Source: Anaeramoeba flamelloides
Lineage: Eukaryota > Metamonada > Anaeramoebidae
Assembly (NCBI GenBank): GCA_027625915.1
Contig: JANTQA010000019.1
Span: 997,001-1,061,000 of the forward strand
DNA: 64,000 nt
Direction: 5' to 3'
Part shown: positions 22,231-35,779 of the stretch, piece after piece
How the letters are laid out: every line of letters begins with the position of its first letter
How positions within the stretch are numbered: position 1 is the stretch's first letter
Notes under the pieces: model-generated
What the model was told of the DNA's origin: nothing
The model's database searches: none
What the model saw: the letters and a program-made list of their open reading frames with translations, nothing else
Translations under genes and position numbers: made by a program

Positions 22231-25200
22231 CTTGGTGTTATTTGTTCAGATCCCTTTTTTTACAAATCTCTTTTGAAAAAAAATTAATTAGAAAAATGAT
22301 TTTGTTTTTGAATATTTTATCAATAGGGATAGCTTGAATTCTGTAGTTTTATTATTTAACCAATTTTGATTTTGCCAATTGAATAATTCAATACAATAAG
22401 ACACTTTTGTCACCTGAAAAGTTTTTGATGTTAAGGGGGTATGTATATTTAACTAATTTTGAGTACCATCATTTATGTGAAATTGAATTTTTCAAATATT
22501 TCTTTAACCAAAAATATTGATATTTTTATAAATATGAGATATATATGTCATATTATAAGATACTTAAATATAACCTAAAAAAATTGTTAAAAAAAAAAAA
22601 TGAAAAAATTGATCAAGAAATATATAAAAAAAATTATTTATTTCTTGATCTTATCTGTAACATTTGATATAATTACCTATTCTTTACTAAATTTTATTTT
22701 TAAATCTTTGGGAAAAAAAATTGTTTATAAAATGTTTGAGAAACAAATTACTTTTTATTTCTAAAGAATATTCACAATGAATTTAAAAAATCAATTTTCA
22801 TTTACTTCATCTAATTCTAGTTTTTGGTTCATAAAAAATAGGATATTTTTTGAATTCTTATTCATAAATAAAGATTTTTATTGGATCCATTTGTTTGGTT
22901 TTATAATTATTTATTTTCGATTAAATTGAGAAAACTAAAAATAATTCTGTGTTTGATTGAATTTTTTCTCATTTTTTTCTTTTTTCGATGGATTGAATCT
23001 TTTGTAACTTTTTTTTTTGATTTTGAGATTTCAAATCCTTTTATTTTAATTTTTGAAACTGTAAAGTTTGTTTTGGCTTGGTTTGTTTAAAATATTTGAA
23101 AAAAGAAATTTTGAAAACAAATTTGTAAAAAAATGTTTTGTAAAATAATCACAGATAGTAATGGGATGAGAAATTTAAGTGAATGGCTTTTTTGGATGCA
23201 TTCAAATTAAGAAGATAATGAAAAAAAATTACGAAAATGGGCTTTTATAGATTTTTTTTTCATTCTTGATTTCATCTAATTAATATCCAAACTTGATTTT
23301 TCTTGTTTGGTCTTAATAAAAAGAAAATATTTGTTTTAAGAGCACACCTTCTCAGGTATATTTTTTGGGGTTTATTATATAATTAATTATAACAATCCCC
23401 AGTAAAATATTTCAAAATTCAAAACATAATATAAATAAAACCATATATTTAATCAAAAAAAAAATTGTTGAAAAATTAAATATTCAACTTGAATTTATTT
23501 TGTTCTTCTTTTAAAAAATAAAGAAATGAAAGGTATTACGATTTTTAAGATTCAGTATCACATGAAACTCAATAAATATTTTTTCGGTAATGTTAACACA
23601 ATTAAAATTTTCCAATATGGGAAAATGCACTTACTTTCTTAATTAAAAATTAAACTGTAAAATAATTCTGTAAATTTCTGGTTTTTGATTTTGGTTTTTT
23701 CGAATGAAATAAAATGATATTACAAACAATTCTCTTTTTGTAGATTTTTATATTTTTTCAAAGTGATCTAATTTTCTGTTTTATTTACAATCCTATATTA
23801 TCATATTTAAAAATAGTGCAATTTTTTATTTAATATTGATTGTAAATTTTTTTTTCTAAAAAAATTTAATCTTGATAATTTTTTGAATCGAAGTTGAATC
23901 TAATAACTTTTTTAAACAAACTGTTTGGATACTTATTATTTTTTCCATTTTTTGTTAAAATTGACTGTTGATCATTTTTCTCAAAGATATTATTGAAATT
24001 TGTTTCTTTTTTTGGGATTCTTTTGAAATTTGCACATACACACATACAAACATCAATAAATACACATATATACATTACAATCAATAGTTTCTGATAGAAT
24101 AAGTTACAATAATTATCTTAATTTGAAATTTCCAATTTTCAAAAAGAAAAATATTATATGAAATATAAATAAAATCATTCATTTTTGTTTTTTTTTTGTA
24201 AATCATTATATAGAGAAAAAAGGATCTGAAGTTTTCAAATTTATTATTATCTTATGTCCCAAGTATCAAAATATTATTTATCTCTCATTTTGCATTGATA
24301 AATTTTTGGAAAAAAAACTAAATTTAATTTCATGGGGTTTGAATAATAAATTGGAAAAAAATTTTCATTTGATTGTCCTTTTCTTTTTCATAAATATTTT
24401 TCAAGAAATTGATTGTAATGTGTACTCTATATTACTTTTTTAGTATTTTTTTATATTTTTAGGTTTTGGGGAACAAAGTAACCAAAATAAAACCATAATT
24501 CCTGAATTATAAAAAAGATAGGAAATCAAGTACATTTTATCTGATTTTAAATCAAAATATCAATATGATATTTGAGACAAGAATGATAAATGTATAACAT
24601 CGTATATAGATCGAGTTTTTGGGGTTATATTTAAATACTCTGATTTAATATAATAAAACCAAAAAAAAAAAAAAAATTAACTTTTAATTTACTTATTACC
24701 AAATTTAATCCAGTTAATTCAAAAAAATATATTTTTAGGTAATTTACTTAAACAAAGTGGGTTCACCACTAAAGATTTTGATAATCAGATTGTATTGTTC
24801 TCAAATAACAATTCTTGTGATTTCCTTATTTTAAATCTTTTTAAAAATCTTTAATAAGAAATTAAATTTTTTTTTTAACATTCACAATTATAATGTAAGA
24901 GAATCTAAGCAAAAACAATATAAATAAAATACAAGCTTAAATTTAGATTTATATTTCGACCTAAAAAATCCAAAAACTCATAAAAATAAATATTAAAAAA
25001 AAAGTAAAAAATAAATTTGCAAGTTTTCTCAACTCCACTTACCCCATCTTCCAAATTTCTTAAACAAAAGAATATTAAACAACTTAATCTCCAAGGAATT
25101 AATTTATAGCATATTCAAAACTGGGGATTAAATTATTCTGAGATCAATAACGAAATTTAATCTAATTTTTTTACTTTTGATATTTTAGGGTTATCCTTAA

Positions 25201-25499
25201 AAATATATTGTACTCAGACACACAAAAAATAATTTTTTATTGATTTTAAAAGTTGCATTTTTTAAAAAATTAGATCTAATACAAGGCAACATTCTTAATT
25301 ATTTCTTGACCCAATAAAAGAGAAGGATGATAATTTTTAAATACTCTCTTAAAAGGATAATAAATTCTTTTATATATATATATACAAAAGGATCTATTGA
25401 TATTTAAGAATTAAAATAGTTTATTTAAATCTAATAAGTGTGTAAAAGAAATCATTTTTCTTACAATTTTCTGATTTAAAATATCAAATTAGGACCAAT
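22231..25499. other. Gene-free A/T-rich region
   Basis: About 3.3 kb without a supportable gene. There is a hairpin at about 22611-22655 (GATCAAGAAATA paired with TATTTCTTGATC) and many A/T runs. Minus-strand frames near 23866-24084 are not family-like. Confidence 0.4.
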
Positions 25500-25820
25500 A
25501 TATGTGGGAAATTTTAAATTTTTATTGATTATTATTATTTTCCTATTGTTTTCCTTTTTTATTGAAATAATTTTTTTTTTTTAAATTTGGTACCAATTGC
25601 TTATAATAAACTCTTTTTAAATTTTCTTTATTGATTTTTATTTTCTCTTTTTTAATTTCAATTTTTTTTGTTTTTTCCCATAAAAATAATCAAATCAAAT
25701 TGGGTATACATTTCGACGAATAGTTGTGATTTCGATATTTTTTTACTTAAATTCCCTTATTGAAATTTTAAGTAAAGTACTATAGACTGTAATTTACACT
25801 TCTTATATAATAATAAAATA
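25500..25820 (+). mobile_element. LINE-type 3' end, second copy of the 15.3-kb segment
   Basis: It matches 15300-15585 over roughly 300 bp, including ACCAATTGCTTATAATAAAC and the tail TAATTTACACTTCTTA followed by ATAATAATAAAA. It is more degraded than the 15-kb copy. Confidence 0.45.
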
Positions 25821-26149
25821 TCATTTTTCTAAACAAAGAATTGTTAGATAGTATGAGTAAATTCCTATTGAATGTGTTATTTGTCTAAATTTAAAATGAT
25901 TAATACAAAAATTTTTTTTGAAAACCAGGGATTCAATTAGGGATGAATATTAAAATAATTTTGCAAAATACAATTTTTTTTTTATTGTCAATTATTTAAT
26001 AATGATTAAAATTAATCTTTTTTGAAAAAAATTTTTTTTATAATTTTAATAAGAAAAAAAATTTAATAAATTAATTAATAACATACATACTTAGGTAAGT
26101 ATATACAGTGATCTAAGATTTTTCTCAATTTTTTAATAATTAAAAATTT

Positions 26150-28943
26150 TTAATCATAATCTTCTGAATGATCTAATAACCCAATTCTGTTAGATTTATG
26201 TTCGTTCAAAGTAATTATGTCTAATTCACTGTCCCCTTTACATTTAAATAAACCCTTTAATTTATTTCTAGAATATTTATCAAAAAAAATAAAAACAATG
26301 CAATCAAATAATCCCTGAGAAGGGTTTGTGATAGCCTGCATCAGATCAAGCCAAAATATGGGTTTTGGGTTATCAGTTGCGAATTCTCTTGTCCGTTTTA
26401 TAGATGCAAATATATTTGATAATAATAATGATAATGGAATGACAACCATTCTTAATTGCATTTTCATTTCTTGATAATAAATGCCCCCAGAGTGAGAACC
26501 CCACAATTCACCATTATTTTCTTTCGTCCTTTTCTGTATCCGTGATACATTGATTGCAAATTTTATATAAAATGCTATTGAAATCACAACATCGATCCAT
26601 AATATTATATAATAGGTTTCTAACCATCCACCTTTTGACAGAAAGCACCTATAAAATTAAAATTTGAGAAAAAATTAACAAAATTGTGTTATAATTTACA
26701 AAAAAAAATTTTTGAGTGCTTTGTTAATTGAAATGGTGTAAACATTTATAAGGATAACTTTTTGAAAATAAATAAAAACTTTTTATTATTTATTAACTTC
26801 AATATTTTCACAAAAAAAATTCTTTATTTTGAGAAAACAAATGGAAAATAACTTGCAATAAATATCATTTCAAATTAAAAAACTTTCTGGATAGTTTTTT
26901 TTCAAAAATTCCAAGTGAATAAATTACTTAGTAATAAAAAAAGGGATTTATCAAGAATAATCATTTCATAAAAAATTTTCGTATATATTTTAAATATTGA
27001 ATCATTATTTTTTTTGTGATAAATTGGAATTAGAAGAAATATGATATTTACAATGAATTTTCTATAAAAATATTCTTCAAATAAAATAATAAAGAAAATA
27101 CTTCTTTCAAAGTATTTTCTTTTGAATATTTTTTTTTTTTTTCTTTTGTTATTCGAGAGATATATAATGTGTAAACATTATGTCTCTTTTTTGAGAGTTT
27201 TTTTTGTTTTAAGATAAAATTAGATTTTTATAAATAACATTTTCTTGTAAATATTTGGGAATTAGTTAATTTTATCCACAAAATTCAAAATCAATTTTTT
27301 TCTATTAAAAATGATTTGAATTGTTATAAGGATTCTTGTGAATAAGACCAAACAATTTGTTAAAAAAATTTTTCAAAATTTTGCAATTTTTGTTATTTTT
27401 TTTTCATTTTTTGAAAATCAGAAAAGTAACTTGTTTAAATCTTTAAAGAAAAAAATTTTTTTTGCATAATAGATCTCAATTTAATTGATAAACTGTAGTT
27501 AAGCTTCCATCAAAATTTCATTTATTGAATCACCTATACTTCAATTAATTTTATTTGCAAAGATTTGAATTGAAATATTAATCAAAGAAAAAGAAACACC
27601 AAATAAAAAATATGCATTCAAAATAAATAATTTTCAAAATAAAAACGAAAAATATGTTTTCCCATTTTCAAGAATCAACTTAATTGTTAAAAAAAATAAA
27701 TAAGTTACTTTTTCTCGTTTAATATTGAAAACATGTAAATTTTGAATTTCAAAAAAGAGACTCAAATTAATAAATTGTTTAAATGAGGTTAACTCATCCA
27801 TTTAATAAGTCGAAACACAAATTATAAAAAAAAACTTTTTTTTCAAGATCTTTACGAGATTTCATTTTATTTTTAAAAAATACTTCTCGTGAACAGCCCT
27901 AATCTTGAAAATTGCCTTCAATAAAAATCATTTACCTTTTTACGCCATGTGATTAAGTTAATCTAAATAAAAGGATCTTTACACGAAAACAAAATTTTTC
28001 TCCTTCTTTTCAAAAAATTTATTGCTTGCTTTTCTTCAGGTGTATTTATGATAATTACAAGTATTTTCTGAATTCAATAGAGTTAGTACTTTGGAAAGAG
28101 TTTGAATGGTGCAGGGTACAGGATATTTCAATGGATCTCTTTTGTTGTTTAAGACTCAGATTATTAAACTTGCTAACCCTTTTTTTTTTTTAACTGTAAA
28201 CCAATAATTAATTCTTTTGAATTTCAAGAACAACAAAAAATGAAAATGTCTTTTCTAAAACCCGATCTAATCTTTTTTTGATTCAGAAATATTGATTGTT
28301 AATTTTGTGGATTAATTTTATTTACATCCTAAAAATGATGGGCGTATTTTAAATTTTGGTTGTTCAATCGTTTGGGAAGCAAACCAGAAAGAGAAATTTC
28401 AATTATGAAAAATACTTTGTTCTCTTGTGATCCAATTCGGGTTGATTTCAAAATAAGGTGTTATTCGGGATTGAAAAAAAAAAAGAAAAAAAAACTTTCC
28501 AAAAAAGAAAAAAAAAGTTACCAGTTAGTATTTGGTGATTCTGTCATCTTATCAAAGCAAAACACAAGGACGGTAAAAATAACAGCAACAACAATACAGA
28601 TGAGATGGAGTACTTTATAGTAAAGCTTGAGTTTCTTTTCGGTTTTTGAGGCTAAAGAGTTATACCAAATTAAAAGAGATATTATTGCAGAAAAATTTGG
28701 TTGTAATAATCCTGTGAAAGTGATAGACACGCTTTGGAAGACACATAATTCTTTATTTGATCCGTGCGCCCAGAAGAGCGTGATCGAGTATAAAATATCG
28801 TAGATGGAAAGTACAAAGACCAATTTCCGATAGAAATTATTTCGATAAGAGGGATAGCGTAGATAAATTGCAACAATTAACAAACAACCAAGAACACTCA
28901 CTAAAGCAACAATTGGAACAACGTATTGAATAGATGTGCTCAT
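26150..28943 (-). CDS. Seven-transmembrane GPCR, slime-mould cAMP-receptor-like
   Basis: A plasma-membrane receptor that would signal through heterotrimeric G proteins; ligand unknown. Exon 1 (28943-28522) starts at MSTSIQYVVPIVALVSVLGC and covers TM1-TM4, with the conserved TM3-start Cys67 in ELCVFQ. It ends ...SPNTN plus TG before donor GTAACT. A 1873-bp intron follows. Exon 2 (26648-26150) starts after TATAG and restores the frame as W-C-F-L. This gives the extracellular-loop-2 cysteine (Cys142), then TM5 (YYIILWIDVVISIAFYIKF), TM6 and TM7 (PIFWLDLMQAITNPSQGLFD, the family's NPxQGxxx motif). A ~45-residue hydrophilic tail follows, then TAA. The join gives 306 residues, the usual length for cAR/Crl-type receptors. 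Confidence 0.87.
26649..28521 (-). other. GPCR intron, 1873 bp
   Basis: GT-AG boundaries (GTAACT ... TATAG), phase 2. The content is A/T-rich with no gene and no clear TIR element, in contrast to the two larger introns on the + strand. Confidence 0.8.
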
Positions 28944-29555
28944 AGGAATTGTTCGAAAAAGAATAAAGAATAAAAAATAAGACAGAACAAGTAAGTTGTA
29001 AAATGGAAAAAATTTCAGTCGTATGGTACACTTTGAGGTTGTGGTTCTCAATTTAAGTTACCTTTTTTAAAAATTATATTTCAATTCTTAAATCAAACAA
29101 CTTTACATGACAGATCATAACCCATAGTTTAAAATCAGATTAAAGAAAATCAATTTGTTATTTTTCTCATATTGAAATTACATTAACCAAATTTTTTTTA
29201 ATTGGCACAAAAATATTTTACATTATTTTTAAATTTTTATTCTCTTTGTTTAAAAAAGTTTCTATCCAAGTTTCAAACATGTTGTGGAAAAAACAAAATA
29301 ATTGGTGTGTGTTTTATTTCAATAAAAGTAAATATTATGTCTCTCAGTAGTTATATTCGCTTAAACAAAAGGGAAAAAGTTTCATTTCAGTTTTTTATTC
29401 CTCTTGGGAATAGTGTTTCATATTTCAAGACATTTCTAAGAAAACTCTTTTTGTAAATGAAAATCGGAACGATGTTTTTTCATATTTGTTTGTTGATCAA
29501 AAAAATAAGTTCCCAACAACTATAATCCTGTTTCTAAATATAATAGGTTCTTTTT
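28944..29555. other. Upstream region of the GPCR gene
   Basis: Likely holds the GPCR promoter. The frame continues open upstream of the chosen ATG (28943) with another hydrophobic stretch, but the usual short N terminus of this receptor class favours the chosen start. No motif is recognised. Confidence 0.35.
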
Positions 29556-29955
29556 TTTCTAATTGTTTCAATGGTACTTCCAATTCGCTACCTAGTGGTA
29601 TACCTAAGCTCAAATAAATTTTGAAAGTATAATACTTGATTTATTTAGTAAATTATAATCTATTAATTCAATTAGTAATGTAATTTATTGAAAATTCTCA
29701 TTTTTTTTTTGATTTTTTTTTTGTTTTATTGATGATAAAAATTTTCAAAAATTTATCTCTATTTTTTGAGAAACAATTTCTAATTTGATCTGTCATTTTT
29801 AGTATTTCTTTGCAAATAATAGAACTTTAAGAAATCAATAACATGTTTTCTATGGGTTTATTGCAAATTTCCATGATTTTTTAATGTATAGGTCTTCGAT
29901 AACAAAAAAACACACTATTTATTTTGAAGTACCGATTAAAATTGTCTTCACGTGG
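29556..29955 (+). repeat. Long inverted repeat B, pair 1, left arm
   Basis: Over ~400 bp it matches, as reverse complement, 33335-33700. Landmarks are GGTATACCTAAGCTCAAAT (about 29598) and ATGTATAGGTCTTCGATAAC (about 29884). The same family forms the pair at 53715-54825 and a partial copy at 60600-60800. Confidence 0.75.
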
Positions 29956-30947
29956 TTATTTGGACAGCAAAAAGGTAAATTTTATTGAAATTATTTGGAT
30001 TTGAATAGTTATTAGTATTTAAAGAACACACCCTATTTTCTCTTTGGTAAAAAAAAAGTATAAAATGATTTTTAATTGTGAAGCATTACCCAAAAATGAA
30101 AAAGTTGTTTCAATGAATAAAAATAAAAATAAATGACATAAAAGAAAATAGTGAGGATTGTGTCGTCATTATAAAAAAGTGAAAACTCTTTTTTATGATT
30201 TTATTAGAGTTAAATCTGTTATTGAAGTTTTTGTTTTAATAAAGTGAAAACTTTTTTTTTAAAAAGGTGCTTTCCTTCACACTTCAACATCTACACCTAA
30301 ATCTCATTTAACGGTTGATTCTTCACTTTATCAAAAGAGAAAACTGGGCAAAAAAGTTTTAATTCTATACAAGTTTTCACTTGTTTAAAAAAGAAAACTT
30401 GAAAAAAGTATAAAAAAGTCCTTGATTTGTTGAAACAACGATACAAATTAATTTTTCAGTTCATTGTTTTTATAAAATTTTTTGAGCTCAGCGTTATACA
30501 AATTGATTGCCAAAACCTTGGTTAAATTGATCAAAGTTGCCATGTTATGGAATTTATAAAGTAATATTCCAATGGGAAACGAACAGAAGTTTATTAGGGA
30601 GACTCTCTATACCCTTTAATTTTTTAATATATAAGTCATTACATGTTGCAAAAAATAATGTACTCATAGACATAATGTATAGTTACAACTTAATCTTCAT
30701 TATGAAAGGATCGTCATAACATATGATAATATGAAGAACTTATAATAAACACCTGTACAATTATCTTTAAATAGTTCGTAATATATGTTAATTATTAAAC
30801 AGAAAACCCAATAAAAAGTAAAAAAGATCTAATAACTGTTAATAGAGTTTGTTAAAAATATATTTCTTGAAATAAATTTGAAAAATCCTAAAAGACTCTT
30901 TTCTTATCAAAGGTAAAACTAAAAAAAGTGGAAATTTTTTTCTTAGA
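29956..30947. other. Interior of inverted repeat B pair 1, left part
   Basis: Several related AAAAGTGAAAACTTTTTT-type blocks lie between 30170 and 30420. A short non-repetitive frame at 30537-30719 (for example FQWETNRSLLGRLSIPFN) has no recognised family. Confidence 0.35.
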
Positions 30948-31147
30948 CAGTCAGTTTCGCTTTTAACACACAAACTTTCAACAAAATTTAAGGCACAAAA
31001 TTAATCTCAAATAAAAGTACATTTTTTTTTATTCAAATTATTTTTTTACTTCAATTTATTTTCCCAGAATTTAAATTTCGTACCTTAATTTGAGATTTTT
31101 TTTTGTACCTTAAATTTGGTTGAAATTTTGCGTGATACAAGTCAGAA
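30948..31147. mobile_element. Palindromic MITE A, copy 2 (worn)
   Basis: The left arm CAGTCAGTTTCGCTTTTAA is clear. The right arm keeps TTTGAGATTTTTTTTTGTAC and TTAAATTTGGTTGAAATTTT, but its terminal bases are degraded (ACAAGTCAG). Confidence 0.65.
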
Positions 31148-31734
31148 CGGGTTGTATGTCAAAATATTTTGAAAAGCTTTTGTTTATTGATAAATTGGTA
31201 ATATAAAATGAAGATGAAATTGTGTATTTATTGTTGGTATTTAAAAATATATTCATCAAAATATTTCCAAAACATGGAAAAAATTTAAATTGTTATTATT
31301 TTATCACAATAAAAAGAAATATTGTAAAGATCTTGGAAATTTTTTTATCCTTTGTGTTTTAGTTGCTAAAATAGATGAGATAACATCATCTATGCAATTT
31401 ATTAATTTGAGTCATTTTTCAAAATCCAAAATTTAAATGTTTCATACTATAAAACGAAAAAAAAATAACATATTACCCTTATTAAAAATGAAGTTAATTC
31501 TATGGAAATGGTGTAATATACTTTTTGTTTTATATTCCAAAGTCTTGATTTAGTAAGAAACTTATTTTATTTTGTTATAATTTTTCATTATTATTATTTC
31601 AAATCAAACCCCGGGGTTGAAAACTAATAGAAGTACATATGATTAAATAGATGAAATTTTGAGGGGATATTCATATTTTATCAATGAAATTTAGATCTAT
31701 TATGATAATTTTTTTTTATTCTTTAAAGATAGAA

Positions 31735-33060
31735 ATAAGTACTTTTCTTTTTTTTATTGGGGGGGGGTAGTGTAAATTTCACTCTAAGTACCCTTTTACT
31801 TAGAATTCCTTTCAAAAATTTAAGTGTAAAATCATAGTTTTCACAATTATTAATTAATGAAAATGATTTCAAACTGTCATATTGAAAAATTATTCCAGTA
31901 AAATTTAATTCTTATAAATTATTTAAAAATATCAATCTATCGTTTTAATAAAAAGGAAAACCCACAAAAAAATATTCAATATTTTCCTTTATTTCCTTCT
32001 TTTCATATTTTAAACATAAAGGGGAAATTTGCAGTTGAGTTTTTATTTATTATAGTAATATCTATTTACATAGTGAATAGTTTTCAGAATTTTAGAATTG
32101 TTGAGTTCCGATGGATAAATTAAATATTTCTGAATAATAAATAATTTTTGGCCTTTAATTTTTCTGAAATATTTTTGTGGAGTATCAAAAAGTACCCTTG
32201 AGTGTCTAACTTTTCCAAAATTCAAAACAATAAAATAAAATATAAGATTGAACTCTATTCTATTAAATTTTAGATAACATGATGGCCGTTCCAAAAGGTA
32301 AGATTATACAACTCATTATAATTATAATGAAAATTTTCTTTTTTATGAAGCTTTAAATTCTTTGAATTCCAATGTTTTAGTACAGTCATTTCCACTTTTA
32401 AGGGAAAAAATTTAAACGAATTTTAAGGCACAATAAAAATCTCGAATTAAAGCACAAAATTCAGATTCTCGTGAAATGAATTCAGTAAAAAAAAAATAAC
32501 AAATTTTGTGCTTTAATTTGAGATTTTTATTGTGCCTTAAAATTAGTTTAAAGTATGTGCCTTAAAAATACAACTGACTATATATTTAATTATTTGGTTA
32601 AATTTTATCAAATTATCTAGATAAGATATATTTATTTTTAATTTATTTTTGAATTTAAATTCCTTTTTATTAATTGAGAATACTAAAATTTTAAATTTAA
32701 ATAATGTTTTATAAATATTAACACCTGGATGTCGGTTTATTTTGTATATTTCAGTAATATATGTGTTAATATTCGAATTTAAATAACACAGGGTTGCAAT
32801 TTTATAGTTATCTATTTCTAAGATGTTTGTTAATTTGACTCAAGATAAAAGATTTAAATAAAATAATTTTTAAATTATTTGATGGTAAATCATTATTAAA
32901 TAATTGTTTCGGATTGTTATAAGTTTCTTTTGCCTATTTCAAATTTTATACTAAATAAGAATTTTTTTCTAAATAAATTCACAAATATTTAATCTTAGAT
33001 AAATCTTGTGATATTTCCATTTTATCCTTTTCGACTTTAAATAAAATTGAACAATTATTT
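31735..33060 (-). mobile_element. LINE remnant B1, 3' region, with MITE A inside
   Basis: The 3' tail hairpin is at 31750-31840 (AATTTAAGTGTAAAATCATA). Upstream on the minus strand a remnant frame (32043-32294) contains PQKYFRKIKGQKLFIIQKYL, parallel to KQQKYLKWKG in the 59-kb LINE. The stretch 32060-32260 aligns with 48840-48990, and 32600-32830 with 49850-50110. MITE A copy 3 splits it. It is 5'-truncated and has no intact reverse transcriptase. Confidence 0.55.
32381..32582. mobile_element. Palindromic MITE A, copy 3
   Basis: TA then CAGTCATTTCCACTTTTAA at the left. The right arm ends GTGCCTTAAAAATACAACTG before ACTATA. Paired TTTTAAGGCACAAT and ATTGTGCCTTAAAA blocks lie inside. It is inserted in the LINE remnant B1. 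Confidence 0.8.
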
Positions 33061-33063
33061 AAT

Positions 33064-33264
33064 ATAGTCAGTTCCACTTTTAAGGCACGAAGTTTCTATA
33101 GAATTTAAGGTATAAAATAGAATCTTAAAGCTGACAAAAAATTTGTAATTTTTTTTTTTACAATTTATTTTAATAGAATCTGAATTTTGTTCCTTAATTT
33201 GAGATTTTTATCGTGTGTTAATTTACTTTTAAAGTTTGTGATTTAAAAGTGGGATTGACTGTAT
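33064..33264. mobile_element. Palindromic MITE A, copy 4
   Basis: AGTCAGTTCCACTTTTAAGG opens the left arm and TTAAAAGTGGGATTGACTGT closes the right arm, with a TATA context on both sides. The interior is more diverged than in copy 1. Confidence 0.78.
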
Positions 33265-33334
33265 ATTAATATTAATTTTTTATTTACTATAGTCAAAATA
33301 AAGCGTGCAAAATAATTTAATGAATGTTTCAAAA

Positions 33335-33700
33335 AAAAAAAGCGTGTTTTTTTGTTATCGAAGACCTATACATTAACCAACCAAATAAACCAATAACAAA
33401 CCCTAAAAAACATGGTACTGGTTTCTTAAAGTTCTATTATTTAGAAATAAATCCTAAAAATGAAGGGTCAAATTAGAAAATTAATCTTAAAAAATAGAGA
33501 TAATTTTTGTGAAAATTTATATATCAAAAAAACAAAAAAATTTAAAACAATTGAGAATATTATGGAAAATTTAAAACTATTTGCATGAATAATTTAAATT
33601 TTACTACAAATAACCGGATGTTTACTTTCAAAATTGATTTGAACTTAGGTATACTATTTGGTAGTAGCTTGGATGTTGCCTTGGTACAAGAATTAAGAAA
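33335..33700 (-). repeat. Long inverted repeat B, pair 1, right arm
   Basis: Reverse complement of 29556-29955. It contains GTTATCGAAGACCTATACAT (33354) and ATTTGAACTTAGGTATACTA (about 33640). The arms are ~3.4 kb apart because LINE and MITE sequence fills the middle. Confidence 0.75.
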
Positions 33701-35579
33701 AACACGGATAATATTTTAAAACATGGATTAGAGTCTTTGTAGACACATCATTAGGATCACTGTATTTATTTTATATTAACTTTAATAATTAATATTAAAC
33801 CTTCTGTAAACATTTAATAATGATTTGTTAATGGTATTATTATTAATAAAAGAAAATGTGAAATAAATGAGAAAATTATATGTGATAAAGGGCCTTGAAA
33901 AAAGCACTTTTGTTCTTTTTCAAAAAATCAAAAAAAAGAAAACAATTGATACTAAAATAGTTTCCAAAAAATAAATCTTGGATGCAATTATTTTACCACA
34001 AATTCTATTAAAATGGGAATTTATATTCTAAAAGAATGAATATTAAACAAAAAATATAAAAAGAAACATTATCTCCTTTGGTTAACTTTTGATATTTTAT
34101 ATTGGGATATTAAAAAAAATTTGGTGCAACAGCGTTTATTAGTTTTTTTTTTTTTTTGATTTTTTGTACAACTTGAAATTTTCACATACCCAAGTGCTTA
34201 AAAATAAACATAAGAAGATGTTCACCCAATTAGTTTTTTAGATTTAGGTCAGGTATTAATAATTTAACACTAATAACACAAAAAATTTCAACAAATTCCC
34301 CATAAATAAATACTACTCTTTATACTTCCTTTTTAGTGATCTTTACGATAGTACAAAAAATAAAACACACAAAAAAAAAAATATTTTGATATGTGATTCA
34401 AAGATCGTATCAGCCTTAACCAAAAAGAAAGGAAATTATTTACACGGTGTATAGCCTTCACTCGGGTTTCATTTGGAACATCCCATAATCATAAATTTAT
34501 TTTTAGAAAGAATTGTTATTCAAATAATAAATAGAAATCTCCCATTATTTATAAAAATTTTCATTTAACACAAGTACACTTGACAAATTTGCAAAAGTGT
34601 TTAACGGAGTGTTGGTATCAATATAATATTATCTTGTCAATTAATTTCAAGTTTTTTCAGGGAAATATTCCACAAACAAAATTTAAATTTATTATTATTC
34701 ACTTTTATTTCTTAGATCGAAAAAATAATAATATTTTATCTCATCAAAGAAGTGAAAGTTTTTTTCTTAAAATTTTACAAAAAAAGGAAAATTTATATTT
34801 AATTTTTCAACCACAATTATGTACAAAATTAAATTGAATATTATAGGATATTTTTTTAAATGATTTCTTCATGTTTTAGAATAAAGAGAGATGCTTTTAA
34901 TTATATTCCTTAACATATACAAACTGTGAATAAGAAATTGAAGAATATCTCGAATTAGGTTATTATCATGTTTAGAATAATAAAGGGAAAAAAAATTGTA
35001 TTTTTTCTTTTAACTTTTTTCTTCTTTACTATTTCAAACAAAGTAATTGAAAATTTAGTACCATTGTTTTTTTTGTTTGGTCTTGTGTTGTGATAAACAC
35101 TGGTGTGTTTGGGGTTAACACAGATTCCACTTTAAAAGAAACAGGTATTATTTAAAATTAAAAAAAAAATAATCAGCAAAAAATCTGACACTTTTAAATT
35201 GCAAATAACTGGAAAACTTTAAAAACTAATAACCACAGAAATTCCATAAATCCACGATAACAATAAATATAATCTTATTTACTATTTTGTAGTAAATAGG
35301 TATTATTAAAATAAAAAAAAAAAATTGATGAGAAAAAAGAAAAAATTTATTTATTAGTTTCTATTAAATGTTTACATTCACATTTCTCCAAAAGTAAGAT
35401 ATTTATTTATGCTATTTATGTTTTGTTTTCAGGATTTACTTGTACTGTACTCGTTAAAAAAATTCAGATTTTGTGAAAACAAAATACGGTTAGAATAGAA
35501 GAAAAAAAGAGAACTTTCTCAATTGTTAACTAACAAAAAATTAACAACACTAATAAACCATTCCAATTTTTGGTATATA
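33701..35579. other. Gene-free region upstream of DNase II
   Basis: A/T-rich. An 85-codon frame at 34580-34837 has no family resemblance. No TIR element was found. Confidence 0.4.
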
Positions 35580-35668
35580 TTTCAAAAGTCAACCTTTATT
35601 CAAGAAAAGGTTGACTTTTGAAAAAAAGTGTTATCTCAGAAAACCTTCACAACAGAAAATTGTGAAAG
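35580..35668 (+). promoter_or_regulatory. Tandem hairpins upstream of DNase II
   Basis: The 18-bp arms at 35580-35597 and 35606-35623 (TTTCAAAAGTCAACCTTT and its complement) are perfect with an 8-nt loop. A second, shorter hairpin follows at 35642-35668 (CCTTCACAA with TTGTGAAAGG). They lie 110-200 bp before the DNase II ATG. A regulatory role is inference. Confidence 0.4.
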
Positions 35669-35779
35669 GCTGTAGCTTTTTTTTAATCCTTTTTAATATT
35701 TTTACGAGTCGTTCACTCAAATATTTTTATTTTTGGAAAATTTGTAACAATTCTCATTTTTTTCAGAGTTTTCTCTTTA

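Noticed and set aside
28360-28620. Plus-strand frame opposite the GPCR exon
   Set aside because: Antisense shadow of the receptor exon and of a purine tract.
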